This document shows positions 10,256 to 22,487 of a DNA stretch of 64,000 bases, piece by piece. Both the position numbers and the translations under genes were made by a program. The stretch comes from Gordius sp. MW1. Its lineage: Eukaryota; Nematomorpha; Gordioida; Gordea; Gordiidae. Under the pieces are notes generated by a model. It saw only the letters and a program-made list of their open reading frames with translations, did not search any database and had not been told where the DNA came from. The number at the start of each line of letters is the position of its first letter. Position 1 is the first letter of the stretch. The DNA is taken from assembly GCA_964036665.1 (NCBI GenBank), contig OZ038530.1:6710501-6774500 (forward strand), written 5' to 3'.

Positions 10256-10700
10256 TTTTTAAATACTTTTTTGAATCCAGTTACGATCAGGGGCGATCCT
10301 TAGCACATAGGGGACGCCGTAGGAATATATTTGAGAATTAATTTTTAATTTTAAAGCGCCATTTACGGAGATTTAGGGATTTTATAGTATTTTGCGTCGG
10401 ACAGAATGCTAGGCTAGGTGTCCGCCCTCAACGGAATTCACGTATTGGCGTCTGAACGGGAGTGAGTAAATCGAGAACACGATAATAAAACTGCGTCGAG
10501 CTGTATAATTACTACCTAACGATCAAAAAGTTACATATTCAATCAAAAAGTTACATATTCCTCGCATTGCGTCATTGATTAGGACAAAATACACACATTT
10601 CGATGCCCTCCCCTCGATTTTAAATGATAATACATGGGTGGGAAATAATAAAGTAGGAATCTTGCCTGATTTATAAGCACAATTTTCGCTTTTAACCAAC

Positions 10701-10818
10701 GGTTACGACCATATCACGTTGAAAACACCGGTTCCCTTCCGAACACCGAAGTTAAGCAACGTTGAGCCCGGTTAGTACTTGGATGGGTGACCGCTTGGGA
10801 ATCCCGGGTGTTGTAACC
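10701..10818 (+). rRNA. 5S rRNA gene, copy 20
   Basis: Consensus gene; spacer A384, A512, T526. Starts a third occurrence of the copies 1-3 haplotype. Confidence 0.97.
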
Positions 10819-11263
10819 TTTTTAAATACTTTTTTGAATCCAGTTACGATCAGGGGCGATCCTTAGCACATAGGGGACGCCGTAGGAATATATTTGAGAA
10901 TTAATTTTTAATTTTAAAGCGCCATTTACGGAGATTTAGGGATTTTATAGTATTTTGCGTCGGACAGAATGCTAGGCTAGGTGTCCGCCCTCAACGGAAT
11001 TCACGTATTGGCGTCTGAAAGGGAGTGAGTAAATCGAGAACGCGATAATAAAACTGCGTCGAGCTGTATAATTACTACCTAACAATCAAAAAGTTACATA
11101 TTCAATCAAAAAGTTACATATTCCTCGCATTGCGTCATTGATTAGGACAAAATACACACATTTCGATGCCCTCCCCTCGATTTTAAATGATAATACATGG
11201 GTGGGAAATAAAAAAGTAGGAATCTTGCCTGATTTATAAGCACAATTTTCGCTTTTAACCAAC

Positions 11264-11381
11264 GGTTACGACCATATCACGTTGAAAACACCGGTTCCCT
11301 TCCGAACACCGAAGTTAAGCAACGTTGAGCCCGGTTAGTACTTGGATGGGTGACCGCTTGGGAATCCCGGGTGTTGTAACC
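11264..11381 (+). rRNA. 5S rRNA gene, copy 21
   Basis: Consensus gene; BamHI-type spacer (G157, G384, T512, A526), as in copies 2 and 9. Confidence 0.97.
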
Positions 11382-11826
11382 TTTTTAAATACTTTTTTGA
11401 ATCCAGTTACGATCAGGGGGGATCCTTAGCACATAGGGGACGCCGTAGGAATATATTTGAGAATTAATTTTTAATTTTAAAGCGCCATTTACGGAGATTT
11501 AGGGATTTTATAGTATTTTGCGTCGGACAGAATGCTAGGCTAGGTGTCCGCCCTCAACGGAATTCACGTATTGGCGTCTGAAAGGGAGTGAGTAAATCGA
11601 GAACGCGATAATAAAACTGCGTCGAGCTGTATAATTACTACCTAACGATCAAAAAGTTACATATTCAATCAAAAAGTTACATATTCCTCGCATTGCGTCA
11701 TTGATTAGGACAAAATACACACATTTCGATGCCCTCCCCTCGATTTTAAATGATAATACATGGGTGGGAAATAATAAAGTAGGAATCTAGCCTGATTTAT
11801 AAGCACAATTTTCGCTTTTAACCAAC

Positions 11827-11944
11827 GGTTACGACCATATCACGTTGAAAACACCGGTTCCCTTCCGAACACCTAAGTTAAGCAACGTTGAGCCCGGTTA
11901 GTACTTGGATGGGTGACCGCTTGGGAATCCCGGGTGTTGTAACC
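11827..11944 (+). rRNA. 5S rRNA gene, copy 22 (G48T)
   Basis: Third copy with G48T and spacer T478, as in copies 3 and 10. Confidence 0.95.
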
Positions 11945-12389
11945 TTTTTAAATACTTTTTTGAATCCAGTTACGATCAGGGGCGATCCTTAGCACATAGG
12001 GGACGCCGTAGGAATATATTTGAGAATTAATTTTTAATTTTAAAGCGCCATTTACGGAGATTTAGGGATTTTATAGTATTTTGCGTCGGACAGAATGCTA
12101 GGCTAGGTGTCCGCCCTCAACGGAATTCACGTATTGGCGTCTGAAAGGGAGTGAGTAAATCGAGAACGCGATAATAAAACTGCGTCGAGCTGTATAATTA
12201 CTACCTAACAATCAAAAAGTTACATATTCAATCAAAAAGTTACATATTCCTCGCATTGCGTCATTGATTAGGACAAAATACACACATTTCGATGCCCTCC
12301 CCTTGATTTTAAATGATAATACATGGGTGGGAAATAAAAAAGTAGGAATCTTGCCTGATTTATAAGCACAATTTTCGCTTTTAACCAAC

Positions 12390-12507
12390 GGTTACGACCA
12401 TATCACGTTGAAAACACCGGTTCCCTTCCGAACACCGAAGTTAAGCAACGTTGAGCCCGGTTAGTACTTGGATGGGTGACCGCTTGGGAATCCCGGGTGT
12501 TGTAACC
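12390..12507 (+). rRNA. 5S rRNA gene, copy 23 (hybrid repeat)
   Basis: Consensus gene. The spacer combines A384 (type of copy 1) with T512 and A526 (type of copy 2), suggesting an exchange between +384 and +512. Confidence 0.97.
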
Positions 12508-12952
12508 TTTTTAAATACTTTTTTGAATCCAGTTACGATCAGGGGCGATCCTTAGCACATAGGGGACGCCGTAGGAATATATTTGAGAATTAATTTTTAA
12601 TTTTAAAGCGCCATTTACGGAGATTTAGGGATTTTATAGTATTTTGCGTCGGACAGAATGCTAGGCTAGGTGTCCGCCCTCAACGGAATTCACGTATTGG
12701 CGTCTGAAAGGGAGTGAGTAAATCGAGAACGCGATAATAAAACTGCGTCGAGCTGTATAATTACTACCTAACAATCAAAAAGTTACATATTCAATCAAAA
12801 AGTTACATATTCCTCGCATTGCGTCATTGATTAGGACAAAATACACACATTTCGATGCCCTCCCCTCGATTTTAAATGATAATACATGGGTGGGAAATAA
12901 TAAAGTAGGAATCTAGCCTGATTTATAAGCACAATTTTCGCTTTTAACCAAC

Positions 12953-13070
12953 GGTTACGACCATATCACGTTGAAAACACCGGTTCCCTTCCGAACACCG
13001 AAGTTAAGCAACGTTGAGCCCGGTTAGTACTTGGATGGGTGACCGCTTGGGAATCCCGGGTGTTGTAACC
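12953..13070 (+). rRNA. 5S rRNA gene, copy 24
   Basis: Consensus gene; spacer A384, A512, T526. Confidence 0.97.
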
Positions 13071-13515
13071 TTTTTAAATACTTTTTTGAATCCAGTTACG
13101 ATCAGGGGCGATCCTTAGCACATAGGGGACGCCGTAGGAATATATTTGAGAATTAATTTTTAATTTTAAAGCGCCATTTACGGAGATTTAGGGATTTTAT
13201 AGTATTTTGCGTCGGACAGAATGCTAGGCTAGGTGTCCGCCCTCAACGGAATTCACGTATTGGCGTCTGAAAGGGAGTGAGTAAATCGAGAACGCGATAA
13301 TAAAACTGCGTCGAGCTGTATAATTACTACCTAACAATCAAAAAGTTACATATTCAATCAAAAAGTTACATATTCCTCGCATTGCGTCATTGATTAGGAC
13401 AAAATACACACATTTCGATGCCCTCCCCTCGATTTTAAATGATAATACATGGGTGGGAAATAAAAAAGTAGGAATCTTGCCTGATTTATAAGCACAATTT
13501 TCGCTTTTAACCAAC

Positions 13516-13633
13516 GGTTACGACCATATCACGTTGAAAACACCGGTTCCCTTCCGAACACCGAAGTTAAGCAACGTTGAGCCCGGTTAGTACTTGGATG
13601 GGTGACCGCTTGGGAATCCCGGGTGTTGTAACC
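13516..13633 (+). rRNA. 5S rRNA gene, copy 25
   Basis: Consensus gene; spacer G384, T512, A526, same type as copy 7. Confidence 0.97.
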
Positions 13634-14078
13634 TTTTTAAATACTTTTTTGAATCCAGTTACGATCAGGGGCGATCCTTAGCACATAGGGGACGCCGTAG
13701 GAATATATTTGAGAATTAATTTTTAATTTTAAAGCGCCATTTACGGAGATTTAGGGATTTTATAGTATTTTGCGTCGGACAGAATGCTAGGCTAGGTGTC
13801 CGCCCTCAACGGAATTCACGTATTGGCGTCTGAAAGGGAGTGAGTAAATCGAGAACGCGATAATAAAACTGCGTCGAGCTGTATAATTACTACCTAACGA
13901 TCAAAAAGTTACATATTCAATCAAAAAGTTACATATTCCTCGCATTGCGTCATTGATTAGGACAAAATACACACATTTCGATGCCCTCCCCTCGATTTTA
14001 AATGATAATACATGGGTGGGAAATAATAAAGTAGGAATCTAGCCTGATTTATAAGCACAATTTTCGCTTTTAACCAAC

Positions 14079-14196
14079 GGTTACGACCATATCACGTTGA
14101 AAACACCGGTTCCCTTCCGAACACCGAAGTTAAGCAACGTTGAGCCCGGTTAGTACTTGGATGGGTGACCGCTTGGGAATCCCGGGTGTTGTAACC
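14079..14196 (+). rRNA. 5S rRNA gene, copy 26
   Basis: Consensus gene; spacer A384, A512, T526. Confidence 0.97.
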
Positions 14197-14641
14197 TTTT
14201 TAAATACTTTTTTGAATCCAGTTACGATCAGGGGCGATCCTTAGCACATAGGGGACGCCGTAGGAATATATTTGAGAATTAATTTTTAATTTTAAAGCGC
14301 CATTTACGGAGATTTAGGGATTTTATAGTATTTTGCGTCGGACAGAATGCTAGGCTAGGTGTCCGCCCTCAACGGAATTCACGTATTGGCGTCTGAAAGG
14401 GAGTGAGTAAATCGAGAACGCGATAATAAAACTGCGTCGAGCTGTATAATTACTACCTAACAATCAAAAAGTTACATATTCAATCAAAAAGTTACATATT
14501 CCTCGCATTGCGTCATTGATTAGGACAAAATACACACATTTCGATGCCCTCCCCTCGATTTTAAATGATAATACATGGGTGGGAAATAAAAAAGTAGGAA
14601 TCTTGCCTGATTTATAAGCACAATTTTCGCTTTTAACCAAC

Positions 14642-14759
14642 GGTTACGACCATATCACGTTGAAAACACCGGTTCCCTTCCGAACACCGAAGTTAAGCAA
14701 CGTTGAGCCCGGTTAGTACTTGGATGGGTGACCGCTTGGGAATCCCGGGTGTTGTAACC
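14642..14759 (+). rRNA. 5S rRNA gene, copy 27
   Basis: Consensus gene; spacer C232, G384, T512. First repeat of the second 12-19-type block. Confidence 0.97.
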
Positions 14760-15204
14760 TTTTTAAATACTTTTTTGAATCCAGTTACGATCAGGGGCGA
14801 TCCTTAGCACATAGGGGACGCCGTAGGAATATATTTGAGAATTAATTTTTAATTTTAAAGCGCCATTTACGGCGATTTAGGGATTTTATAGTATTTTGCG
14901 TCGGACAGAATGCTAGGCTAGGTGTCCGCCCTCAACGGAATTCACGTATTGGCGTCTGAAAGGGAGTGAGTAAATCGAGAACGCGATAATAAAACTGCGT
15001 CGAGCTGTATAATTACTACCTAACGATCAAAAAGTTACATATTCAATCAAAAAGTTACATATTCCTCGCATTGCGTCATTGATTAGGACAAAATACACAC
15101 ATTTCGATGCCCTCCCCTCGATTTTAAATGATAATACATGGGTGGGAAATAATAAAGTAGGAATCTTGCCTGATTTATAAGCACAATTTTCGCTTTTAAC
15201 CAAC

Positions 15205-15322
15205 GGTTACGACCATATCACGTTGAAAACACCGGTTCCCTTCCGAACACCGAAGTTAAGCAACGTTGAGCCCGGTTAGTACTTGGATGGGTGACCGCTT
15301 GGGAATCCCGGGTGTTGTAACC
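15205..15322 (+). rRNA. 5S rRNA gene, copy 28
   Basis: Consensus gene; spacer C133, GCCTTCCC, A512, counterpart of copy 13. Confidence 0.97.
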
Positions 15323-15767
15323 TTTTTAAATACTTTCTTGAATCCAGTTACGATCAGGGGCGATCCTTAGCACATAGGGGACGCCGTAGGAATATATTTG
15401 AGAATTAATTTTTAATTTTAAAGCGCCATTTACGGAGATTTAGGGATTTTATAGTATTTTGCGTCGGACAGAATGCTAGGCTAGGTGTCCGCCCTCAACG
15501 GAATTCACGTATTGGCGTCTGAAAGGGAGTGAGTAAATCGAGAACGCGATAATAAAACTGCGTCGAGCTGTATAATTACTACCTAACGATCAAAAAGTTA
15601 CATATTCAATCAAAAAGTTACATATTCCTCGCATTGCGTCATTGATTAGGACAAAATACACACATTTCGATGCCTTCCCCTCGATTTTAAATGATAATAC
15701 ATGGGTGGGAAATAAAAAAGTAGGAATCTTGCCTGATTTATAAGCACAATTTTCGCTTTTAACCAAC

Positions 15768-15885
15768 GGTTACGACCATATCACGTTGAAAACACCGGTT
15801 CCCTTCCGAACACCGAAGTTAAGCAACGTTGAGCCCGGTTAGTACTTGGATGGGTGACCGCTTGGGAATCCCGGGTGTTGTAACC
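15768..15885 (+). rRNA. 5S rRNA gene, copy 29
   Basis: Consensus gene; spacer GAATATAG, A494, T512, counterpart of copy 14. Confidence 0.97.
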
Positions 15886-16330
15886 TTTTTAAATACTTTT
15901 TTGAATATAGTTACGATCAGGGGCGATCCTTAGCACATAGGGGACGCCGTAGGAATATATTTGAGAATTAATTTTTAATTTTAAAGCGCCATTTACGGAG
16001 ATTTAGGGATTTTATAGTATTTTGCGTCGGACAGAATGCTAGGCTAGGTGTCCGCCCTCAACGGAATTCACGTATTGGCGTCTGAAAGGGAGTGAGTAAA
16101 TCGAGAACGCGATAATAAAACTGCGTCGAGCTGTATAATTACTACCTAACGATCAAAAAGTTACATATTCAATCAAAAAGTTACATATTCCTCGCATTGC
16201 GTCATTGATTAGGACAAAATACACACATTTCGATGCCCTCCCCTCGATTTTAAATGATAAAACATGGGTGGGAAATAATAAAGTAGGAATCTTGCCTGAT
16301 TTATAAGCACAATTTTCGCTTTTAACCAAC

Positions 16331-16448
16331 GGTTACGACCATATCACGTTGAAAACACCGGTTCCCTTCCGAACACCGAAGTTAAGCAACGTTGAGCCCG
16401 GTTAGTACTTGGATGGGTGACCGCTTGGGAATCCCGGGTGTTGTAACC
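16331..16448 (+). rRNA. 5S rRNA gene, copy 30
   Basis: Consensus gene; spacer C133, T436, A512, counterpart of copy 15. Confidence 0.97.
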
Positions 16449-16893
16449 TTTTTAAATACTTTCTTGAATCCAGTTACGATCAGGGGCGATCCTTAGCACA
16501 TAGGGGACGCCGTAGGAATATATTTGAGAATTAATTTTTAATTTTAAAGCGCCATTTACGGAGATTTAGGGATTTTATAGTATTTTGCGTCGGACAGAAT
16601 GCTAGGCTAGGTGTCCGCCCTCAACGGAATTCACGTATTGGCGTCTGAAAGGGAGTGAGTAAATCGAGAACGCGATAATAAAACTGCGTCGAGCTGTATA
16701 ATTACTACCTAACGATCAAAAAGTTACATATTCAATCAAAAAGTTACATATTCCTCGCATTGCGTTATTGATTAGGACAAAATACACACATTTCGATGCC
16801 CTCCCCTCGATTTTAAATGATAATACATGGGTGGGAAATAAAAAAGTAGGAATCTTGCCTGATTTATAAGCACAATTTTCGCTTTTAACCAAC

Positions 16894-17011
16894 GGTTACG
16901 ACCATATCACGTTGAAAACACCGGTTCCCTTCCGAACACCGAAGTTAAGCAACGTTGAGCCCGGTTAGTACTTGGATGGGTGACCGCTTGGGAATCCCGG
17001 GTTTTGTAACC
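16894..17011 (+). rRNA. 5S rRNA gene, copy 31 (G110T)
   Basis: Private change G110T (GGGTTTTG) removes the innermost pair of helix I. The spacer matches copy 16 (AGAACGCT, CTGATAGGG, A494) with one extra change in the second 20-mer (ATCACAAAG). Confidence 0.94.
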
Positions 17012-17456
17012 TTTTTAAATACTTTTTTGAATCCAGTTACGATCAGGGGCGATCCTTAGCACATAGGGGACGCCGTAGGAATATATTTGAGAATTAATTT
17101 TTAATTTTAAAGCGCCATTTACGGAGATTTAGGGATTTTATAGTATTTTGCGTCGGACAGAACGCTAGGCTAGGTGTCCGCCCTCAACGGAATTCACGTA
17201 TTGGCGTCTGATAGGGAGTGAGTAAATCGAGAACGCGATAATAAAACTGCGTCGAGCTGTATAATTACTACCTAACGATCAAAAAGTTACATATTCAATC
17301 ACAAAGTTACATATTCCTCGCATTGCGTCATTGATTAGGACAAAATACACACATTTCGATGCCCTCCCCTCGATTTTAAATGATAAAACATGGGTGGGAA
17401 ATAATAAAGTAGGAATCTTGCCTGATTTATAAGCACAATTTTCGCTTTTAACCAAC

Positions 17457-17574
17457 GGTTACGACCATATCACGTTGAAAACACCGGTTCCCTTCCGAAC
17501 ACCGAAGTTAAGCAACGTTGAGCCCGGTTAGTACTTGGATGGGTGACCGCTTGGGAATCCCGGGTGTTGTAACC
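17457..17574 (+). rRNA. 5S rRNA gene, copy 32
   Basis: Consensus gene; spacer C133, T436, A512, counterpart of copy 17. Confidence 0.97.
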
Positions 17575-18019
17575 TTTTTAAATACTTTCTTGAATCCAGT
17601 TACGATCAGGGGCGATCCTTAGCACATAGGGGACGCCGTAGGAATATATTTGAGAATTAATTTTTAATTTTAAAGCGCCATTTACGGAGATTTAGGGATT
17701 TTATAGTATTTTGCGTCGGACAGAATGCTAGGCTAGGTGTCCGCCCTCAACGGAATTCACGTATTGGCGTCTGAAAGGGAGTGAGTAAATCGAGAACGCG
17801 ATAATAAAACTGCGTCGAGCTGTATAATTACTACCTAACGATCAAAAAGTTACATATTCAATCAAAAAGTTACATATTCCTCGCATTGCGTTATTGATTA
17901 GGACAAAATACACACATTTCGATGCCCTCCCCTCGATTTTAAATGATAATACATGGGTGGGAAATAAAAAAGTAGGAATCTTGCCTGATTTATAAGCACA
18001 ATTTTCGCTTTTAACCAAC

Positions 18020-18137
18020 GGTTACGACCATATCACGTTGAAAACACCGGTTCCCTTCCGAACACCGAAGTTAAGCAACGTTGAGCCCGGTTAGTACTTG
18101 GATGGGTGACCGCTTGGGAATCCCGGGTGTTGTAACC
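18020..18137 (+). rRNA. 5S rRNA gene, copy 33
   Basis: Consensus gene; spacer C232, G384, A512, counterpart of copy 18. Confidence 0.97.
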
Positions 18138-18582
18138 TTTTTAAATACTTTTTTGAATCCAGTTACGATCAGGGGCGATCCTTAGCACATAGGGGACGCC
18201 GTAGGAATATATTTGAGAATTAATTTTTAATTTTAAAGCGCCATTTACGGCGATTTAGGGATTTTATAGTATTTTGCGTCGGACAGAATGCTAGGCTAGG
18301 TGTCCGCCCTCAACGGAATTCACGTATTGGCGTCTGAAAGGGAGTGAGTAAATCGAGAACGCGATAATAAAACTGCGTCGAGCTGTATAATTACTACCTA
18401 ACGATCAAAAAGTTACATATTCAATCAAAAAGTTACATATTCCTCGCATTGCGTCATTGATTAGGACAAAATACACACATTTCGATGCCCTCCCCTCGAT
18501 TTTAAATGATAATACATGGGTGGGAAATAAAAAAGTAGGAATCTTGCCTGATTTATAAGCACAATTTTCGCTTTTAACCAAC

Positions 18583-18697
18583 GGTTACGACATCACGTTG
18601 AAAACACCGGTTCCCTTCCGAACACCGAAGTTAAGCAACGTTGAGCCCGGTTAATACTTGGATGGGTGACCGCTTGGGAATCCCGGGTGTTGTAAGC
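18583..18697 (+). rRNA. 5S rRNA gene, copy 34 (delta-3 variant, possible pseudogene)
   Basis: Delta-3, G75A and C117G, with the CTGAACGGG/GAACACG spacer, counterpart of copy 19. Repeat length 560. Confidence 0.9.
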
Positions 18698-19142
18698 TTT
18701 TTAAATACTTTTTTGAATCCAGTTACGATCAGGGGCGATCCTTAGCACATAGGGGACGCCGTAGGAATATATTTGAGAATTAATTTTTAATTTTAAAGCG
18801 CCATTTACGGAGATTTAGGGATTTTATAGTATTTTGCGTCGGACAGAATGCTAGGCTAGGTGTCCGCCCTCAACGGAATTCACGTATTGGCGTCTGAACG
18901 GGAGTGAGTAAATCGAGAACACGATAATAAAACTGCGTCGAGCTGTATAATTACTACCTAACGATCAAAAAGTTACATATTCAATCAAAAAGTTACATAT
19001 TCCTCGCATTGCGTCATTGATTAGGACAAAATACACACATTTCGATGCCCTCCCCTCGATTTTAAATGATAATACATGGGTGGGAAATAATAAAGTAGGA
19101 ATCTTGCCTGATTTATAAGCACAATTTTCGCTTTTAACCAAC

Positions 19143-19260
19143 GGTTACGACCATATCACGTTGAAAACACCGGTTCCCTTCCGAACACCGAAGTTAAGCA
19201 ACGTTGAGCCCGGTTAGTACTTGGATGGGTGACCGCTTGGGAATCCCGGGTGTTGTAACC
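19143..19260 (+). rRNA. 5S rRNA gene, copy 35
   Basis: Consensus gene; spacer G384, A494, T512. Confidence 0.97.
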
Positions 19261-19705
19261 TTTTTAAATACTTTTTTGAATCCAGTTACGATCAGGGGCG
19301 ATCCTTAGCACATAGGGGACGCCGTAGGAATATATTTGAGAATTAATTTTTAATTTTAAAGCGCCATTTACGGAGATTTAGGGATTTTATAGTATTTTGC
19401 GTCGGACAGAATGCTAGGCTAGGTGTCCGCCCTCAACGGAATTCACGTATTGGCGTCTGAAAGGGAGTGAGTAAATCGAGAACGCGATAATAAAACTGCG
19501 TCGAGCTGTATAATTACTACCTAACGATCAAAAAGTTACATATTCAATCAAAAAGTTACATATTCCTCGCATTGCGTCATTGATTAGGACAAAATACACA
19601 CATTTCGATGCCCTCCCCTCGATTTTAAATGATAAAACATGGGTGGGAAATAATAAAGTAGGAATCTTGCCTGATTTATAAGCACAATTTTCGCTTTTAA
19701 CCAAC

Positions 19706-19823
19706 GGTTACGACCATATCACGTTGAAAACACCGGTTCCCTTCCGAACACCGAAGTTAAGCAACGTTGAGCCCGGTTAGTACTTGGATGGGTGACCGCT
19801 TGGGAATCCCGGGTGTTGTAACC
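19706..19823 (+). rRNA. 5S rRNA gene, copy 36
   Basis: Consensus gene; spacer C133, T436, A512. First repeat of the first 2782-bp higher-order module. Confidence 0.97.
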
Positions 19824-20268
19824 TTTTTAAATACTTTCTTGAATCCAGTTACGATCAGGGGCGATCCTTAGCACATAGGGGACGCCGTAGGAATATATTT
19901 GAGAATTAATTTTTAATTTTAAAGCGCCATTTACGGAGATTTAGGGATTTTATAGTATTTTGCGTCGGACAGAATGCTAGGCTAGGTGTCCGCCCTCAAC
20001 GGAATTCACGTATTGGCGTCTGAAAGGGAGTGAGTAAATCGAGAACGCGATAATAAAACTGCGTCGAGCTGTATAATTACTACCTAACGATCAAAAAGTT
20101 ACATATTCAATCAAAAAGTTACATATTCCTCGCATTGCGTTATTGATTAGGACAAAATACACACATTTCGATGCCCTCCCCTCGATTTTAAATGATAATA
20201 CATGGGTGGGAAATAAAAAAGTAGGAATCTTGCCTGATTTATAAGCACAATTTTCGCTTTTAACCAAC

Positions 20269-20386
20269 GGTTACGACCATATCACGTTGAAAACACCGGT
20301 TCCCTTCCGAACACCGAAGTTAAGCAACGTTGAGCCCGGTTAGTACTTGGATGGGTGACCGCTTGGGAATCCCGGGTGTTGTAACC
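20269..20386 (+). rRNA. 5S rRNA gene, copy 37
   Basis: Consensus gene; spacer A196 (TTTAAGAAT) with C232 and A512. Confidence 0.97.
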
Positions 20387-20831
20387 TTTTTAAATACTTT
20401 TTTGAATCCAGTTACGATCAGGGGCGATCCTTAGCACATAGGGGACGCCGTAGGAATATATTTAAGAATTAATTTTTAATTTTAAAGCGCCATTTACGGC
20501 GATTTAGGGATTTTATAGTATTTTGCGTCGGACAGAATGCTAGGCTAGGTGTCCGCCCTCAACGGAATTCACGTATTGGCGTCTGAAAGGGAGTGAGTAA
20601 ATCGAGAACGCGATAATAAAACTGCGTCGAGCTGTATAATTACTACCTAACGATCAAAAAGTTACATATTCAATCAAAAAGTTACATATTCCTCGCATTG
20701 CGTCATTGATTAGGACAAAATACACACATTTCGATGCCCTCCCCTCGATTTTAAATGATAATACATGGGTGGGAAATAAAAAAGTAGGAATCTTGCCTGA
20801 TTTATAAGCACAATTTTCGCTTTTAACCAAC

Positions 20832-20946
20832 GGTTACGACATCACGTTGAAAACACCGGTTCCCTTCCGAACACCGAAGTTAAGCAACGTTGAGCCCGGT
20901 TAATACTTGGATGGGTGACCGCTTGGGAATCCCGGGTGTTGTAAGC
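20832..20946 (+). rRNA. 5S rRNA gene, copy 38 (delta-3 variant, possible pseudogene)
   Basis: Delta-3, G75A, C117G. The spacer also lacks 10 bp (GTCTGAGTAAAT), giving a 550-bp repeat, and has T512. Delta-3 genes inside the 2782-bp module all have this form. Confidence 0.9.
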
Positions 20947-21381
20947 TTTTTAAATACTTTTTTGAATCCAGTTACGATCAGGGGCGATCCTTAGCACATA
21001 GGGGACGCCGTAGGAATATATTTGAGAATTAATTTTTAATTTTAAAGCGCCATTTACGGAGATTTAGGGATTTTATAGTATTTTGCGTCGGACAGAATGC
21101 TAGGCTAGGTGTCCGCCCTCAACGGAATTCACGTATTGGCGTCTGAGTAAATCGAGAACGCGATAATAAAACTGCGTCGAGCTGTATAATTACTACCTAA
21201 CGATCAAAAAGTTACATATTCAATCAAAAAGTTACATATTCCTCGCATTGCGTCATTGATTAGGACAAAATACACACATTTCGATGCCCTCCCCTCGATT
21301 TTAAATGATAATACATGGGTGGGAAATAATAAAGTAGGAATCTTGCCTGATTTATAAGCACAATTTTCGCTTTTAACCAAC

Positions 21382-21499
21382 GGTTACGACCATATCACGT
21401 TGAAAACACCGGTTCCCTTCCGAACACCGAAGTTAAGCAACGTTGAGCCCGGTTAGTACTTGGATGGGTGACCGCTTGGGAATCCCGGGTGTTGTAACC
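21382..21499 (+). rRNA. 5S rRNA gene, copy 39
   Basis: Consensus gene; spacer G384, A512 and C at -22 of copy 40. Confidence 0.97.
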
Positions 21500-21915
21500 T
21501 TTTTAAATACTTTTTTGAATCCAGTTACGATCAGGGGCGATCCTTAGCACATAGGGGACGCCGTAGGAATATATTTGAGAATTAATTTTTAATTTTAAAG
21601 CGCCATTTACGGAGATTTAGGGATTTTATAGTATTTTGCGTCGGACAGAATGCTAGGCTAGGTGTCCGCCCTCAACGGAATTCACGTATTGGCGTCTGAA
21701 AGGGAGTGAGTAAATCGAGAACGCGATAATAAAACTGCGTCGAGCTGTATAATTACTACCTAACGATCAAAAAGTTACATATTCAATCAAAAAGTTACAT
21801 ATTCCTCGCATTGCGTCATTGATTAGGACAAAATACACACATTTCGATGCCCTCCCCTCGATTTTAAATGATAATACATGGGTGGGAAATAAAAAAGTAG
21901 GAATCTTGCCTGATT

Positions 21916-21923
21916 TATAAGCC
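21916..21923 (+). promoter_or_regulatory. TATA element with linked -22 A-to-C change (before copy 40)
   Basis: TATAAG is intact, but the base at -22 is C instead of A (AGCCC for AGCAC). This form precedes all 16 A55T genes and no other gene in the window, so the upstream and internal promoter variants travel together. Confidence 0.8.
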
Positions 21924-21944
21924 CAATTTTCGCTTTTAACCAAC

Positions 21945-22062
21945 GGTTACGACCATATCACGTTGAAAACACCGGTTCCCTTCCGAACACCGAAGTTATG
22001 CAACGTTGAGCCCGGTTAGTACTTGGATGGGTGACCGCTTGGGAATCCCGGGGGTTGTAACC
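21945..22062 (+). rRNA. 5S rRNA gene, copy 40 (A55T, T109G)
   Basis: Founder-type description of the class: A55T alters the box A core (GTTATGC for GTTAAGC), and T109G (GGGGGTTG) removes the G-U pair at the end of helix V. C at -22 precedes it. The spacer has C248, ACTCCCTAAC, A384 and only one 20-mer, so the repeat is 543 bp. The RNA fold is largely kept, but the internal promoter may be weaker. Confidence 0.93.
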
Positions 22063-22487
22063 TTTTTAAATACTTTTTTGAATCCAGTTACGATCAGGGG
22101 CGATCCTTAGCACATAGGGGACGCCGTAGGAATATATTTGAGAATTAATTTTTAATTTTAAAGCGCCATTTACGGAGATTTAGGGATTTTACAGTATTTT
22201 GCGTCGGACAGAATGCTAGGCTAGGTGTCCGCCCTCAACGGAATTCACGTATTGGCGTCTGAAAGGGAGTGAGTAAATCGAGAACGCGATAATAAAACTG
22301 CGTCGAGCTGTATAATTACTCCCTAACAATCAAAAAGTTACATATTCCTCGCATTGCGTCATTGATTAGGACAAAATACACACATTTCGATGCCCTCCCC
22401 TCGATTTTAAATGATAATACATGGGTGGGAAATAAAAAAGTAGGAATCTTGCCTGATTTATAAGCACAATTTTCGCTTTTAACCAAC

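Larger units (their letters stand above)
6200..10700 (+). repeat. Eight-repeat block (copies 12-19), duplicated at 14642-19142
   Basis: Copies 12-19 and 27-34 have the same order of rare markers (C232; GCCTTCCC; GAATATAG; T436; CTGATAGGG; T436; C232; delta-3). Both are 4501 bp long, offset 8442 bp. Copy 31 has added private changes relative to copy 16. Confidence 0.9.
14642..19142 (+). repeat. Eight-repeat block (copies 27-34), partner of 6200-10700
   Basis: Same length and marker order as copies 12-19; differences seen are confined to copy 31. Confidence 0.9.
17457..22487 (+). repeat. Nine-repeat block (copies 32-40), matched at 56441-61471
   Basis: All nine gene starts are offset by exactly 38,984 bp from copies 102-110, and the marker order is the same. 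The only difference I noticed is the private change in copy 102. Confidence 0.88.
19706..22487 (+). repeat. 2782-bp higher-order module 1 (copies 36-40)
   Basis: Five repeats in fixed order: T436 spacer (563), A196/C232 spacer (563), delta-3 gene with 10-bp deletion (550), spacer with C at -22 (563), A55T/T109G gene with one 20-mer (543). The order and the 2782-bp sum define the module. Confidence 0.92.
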
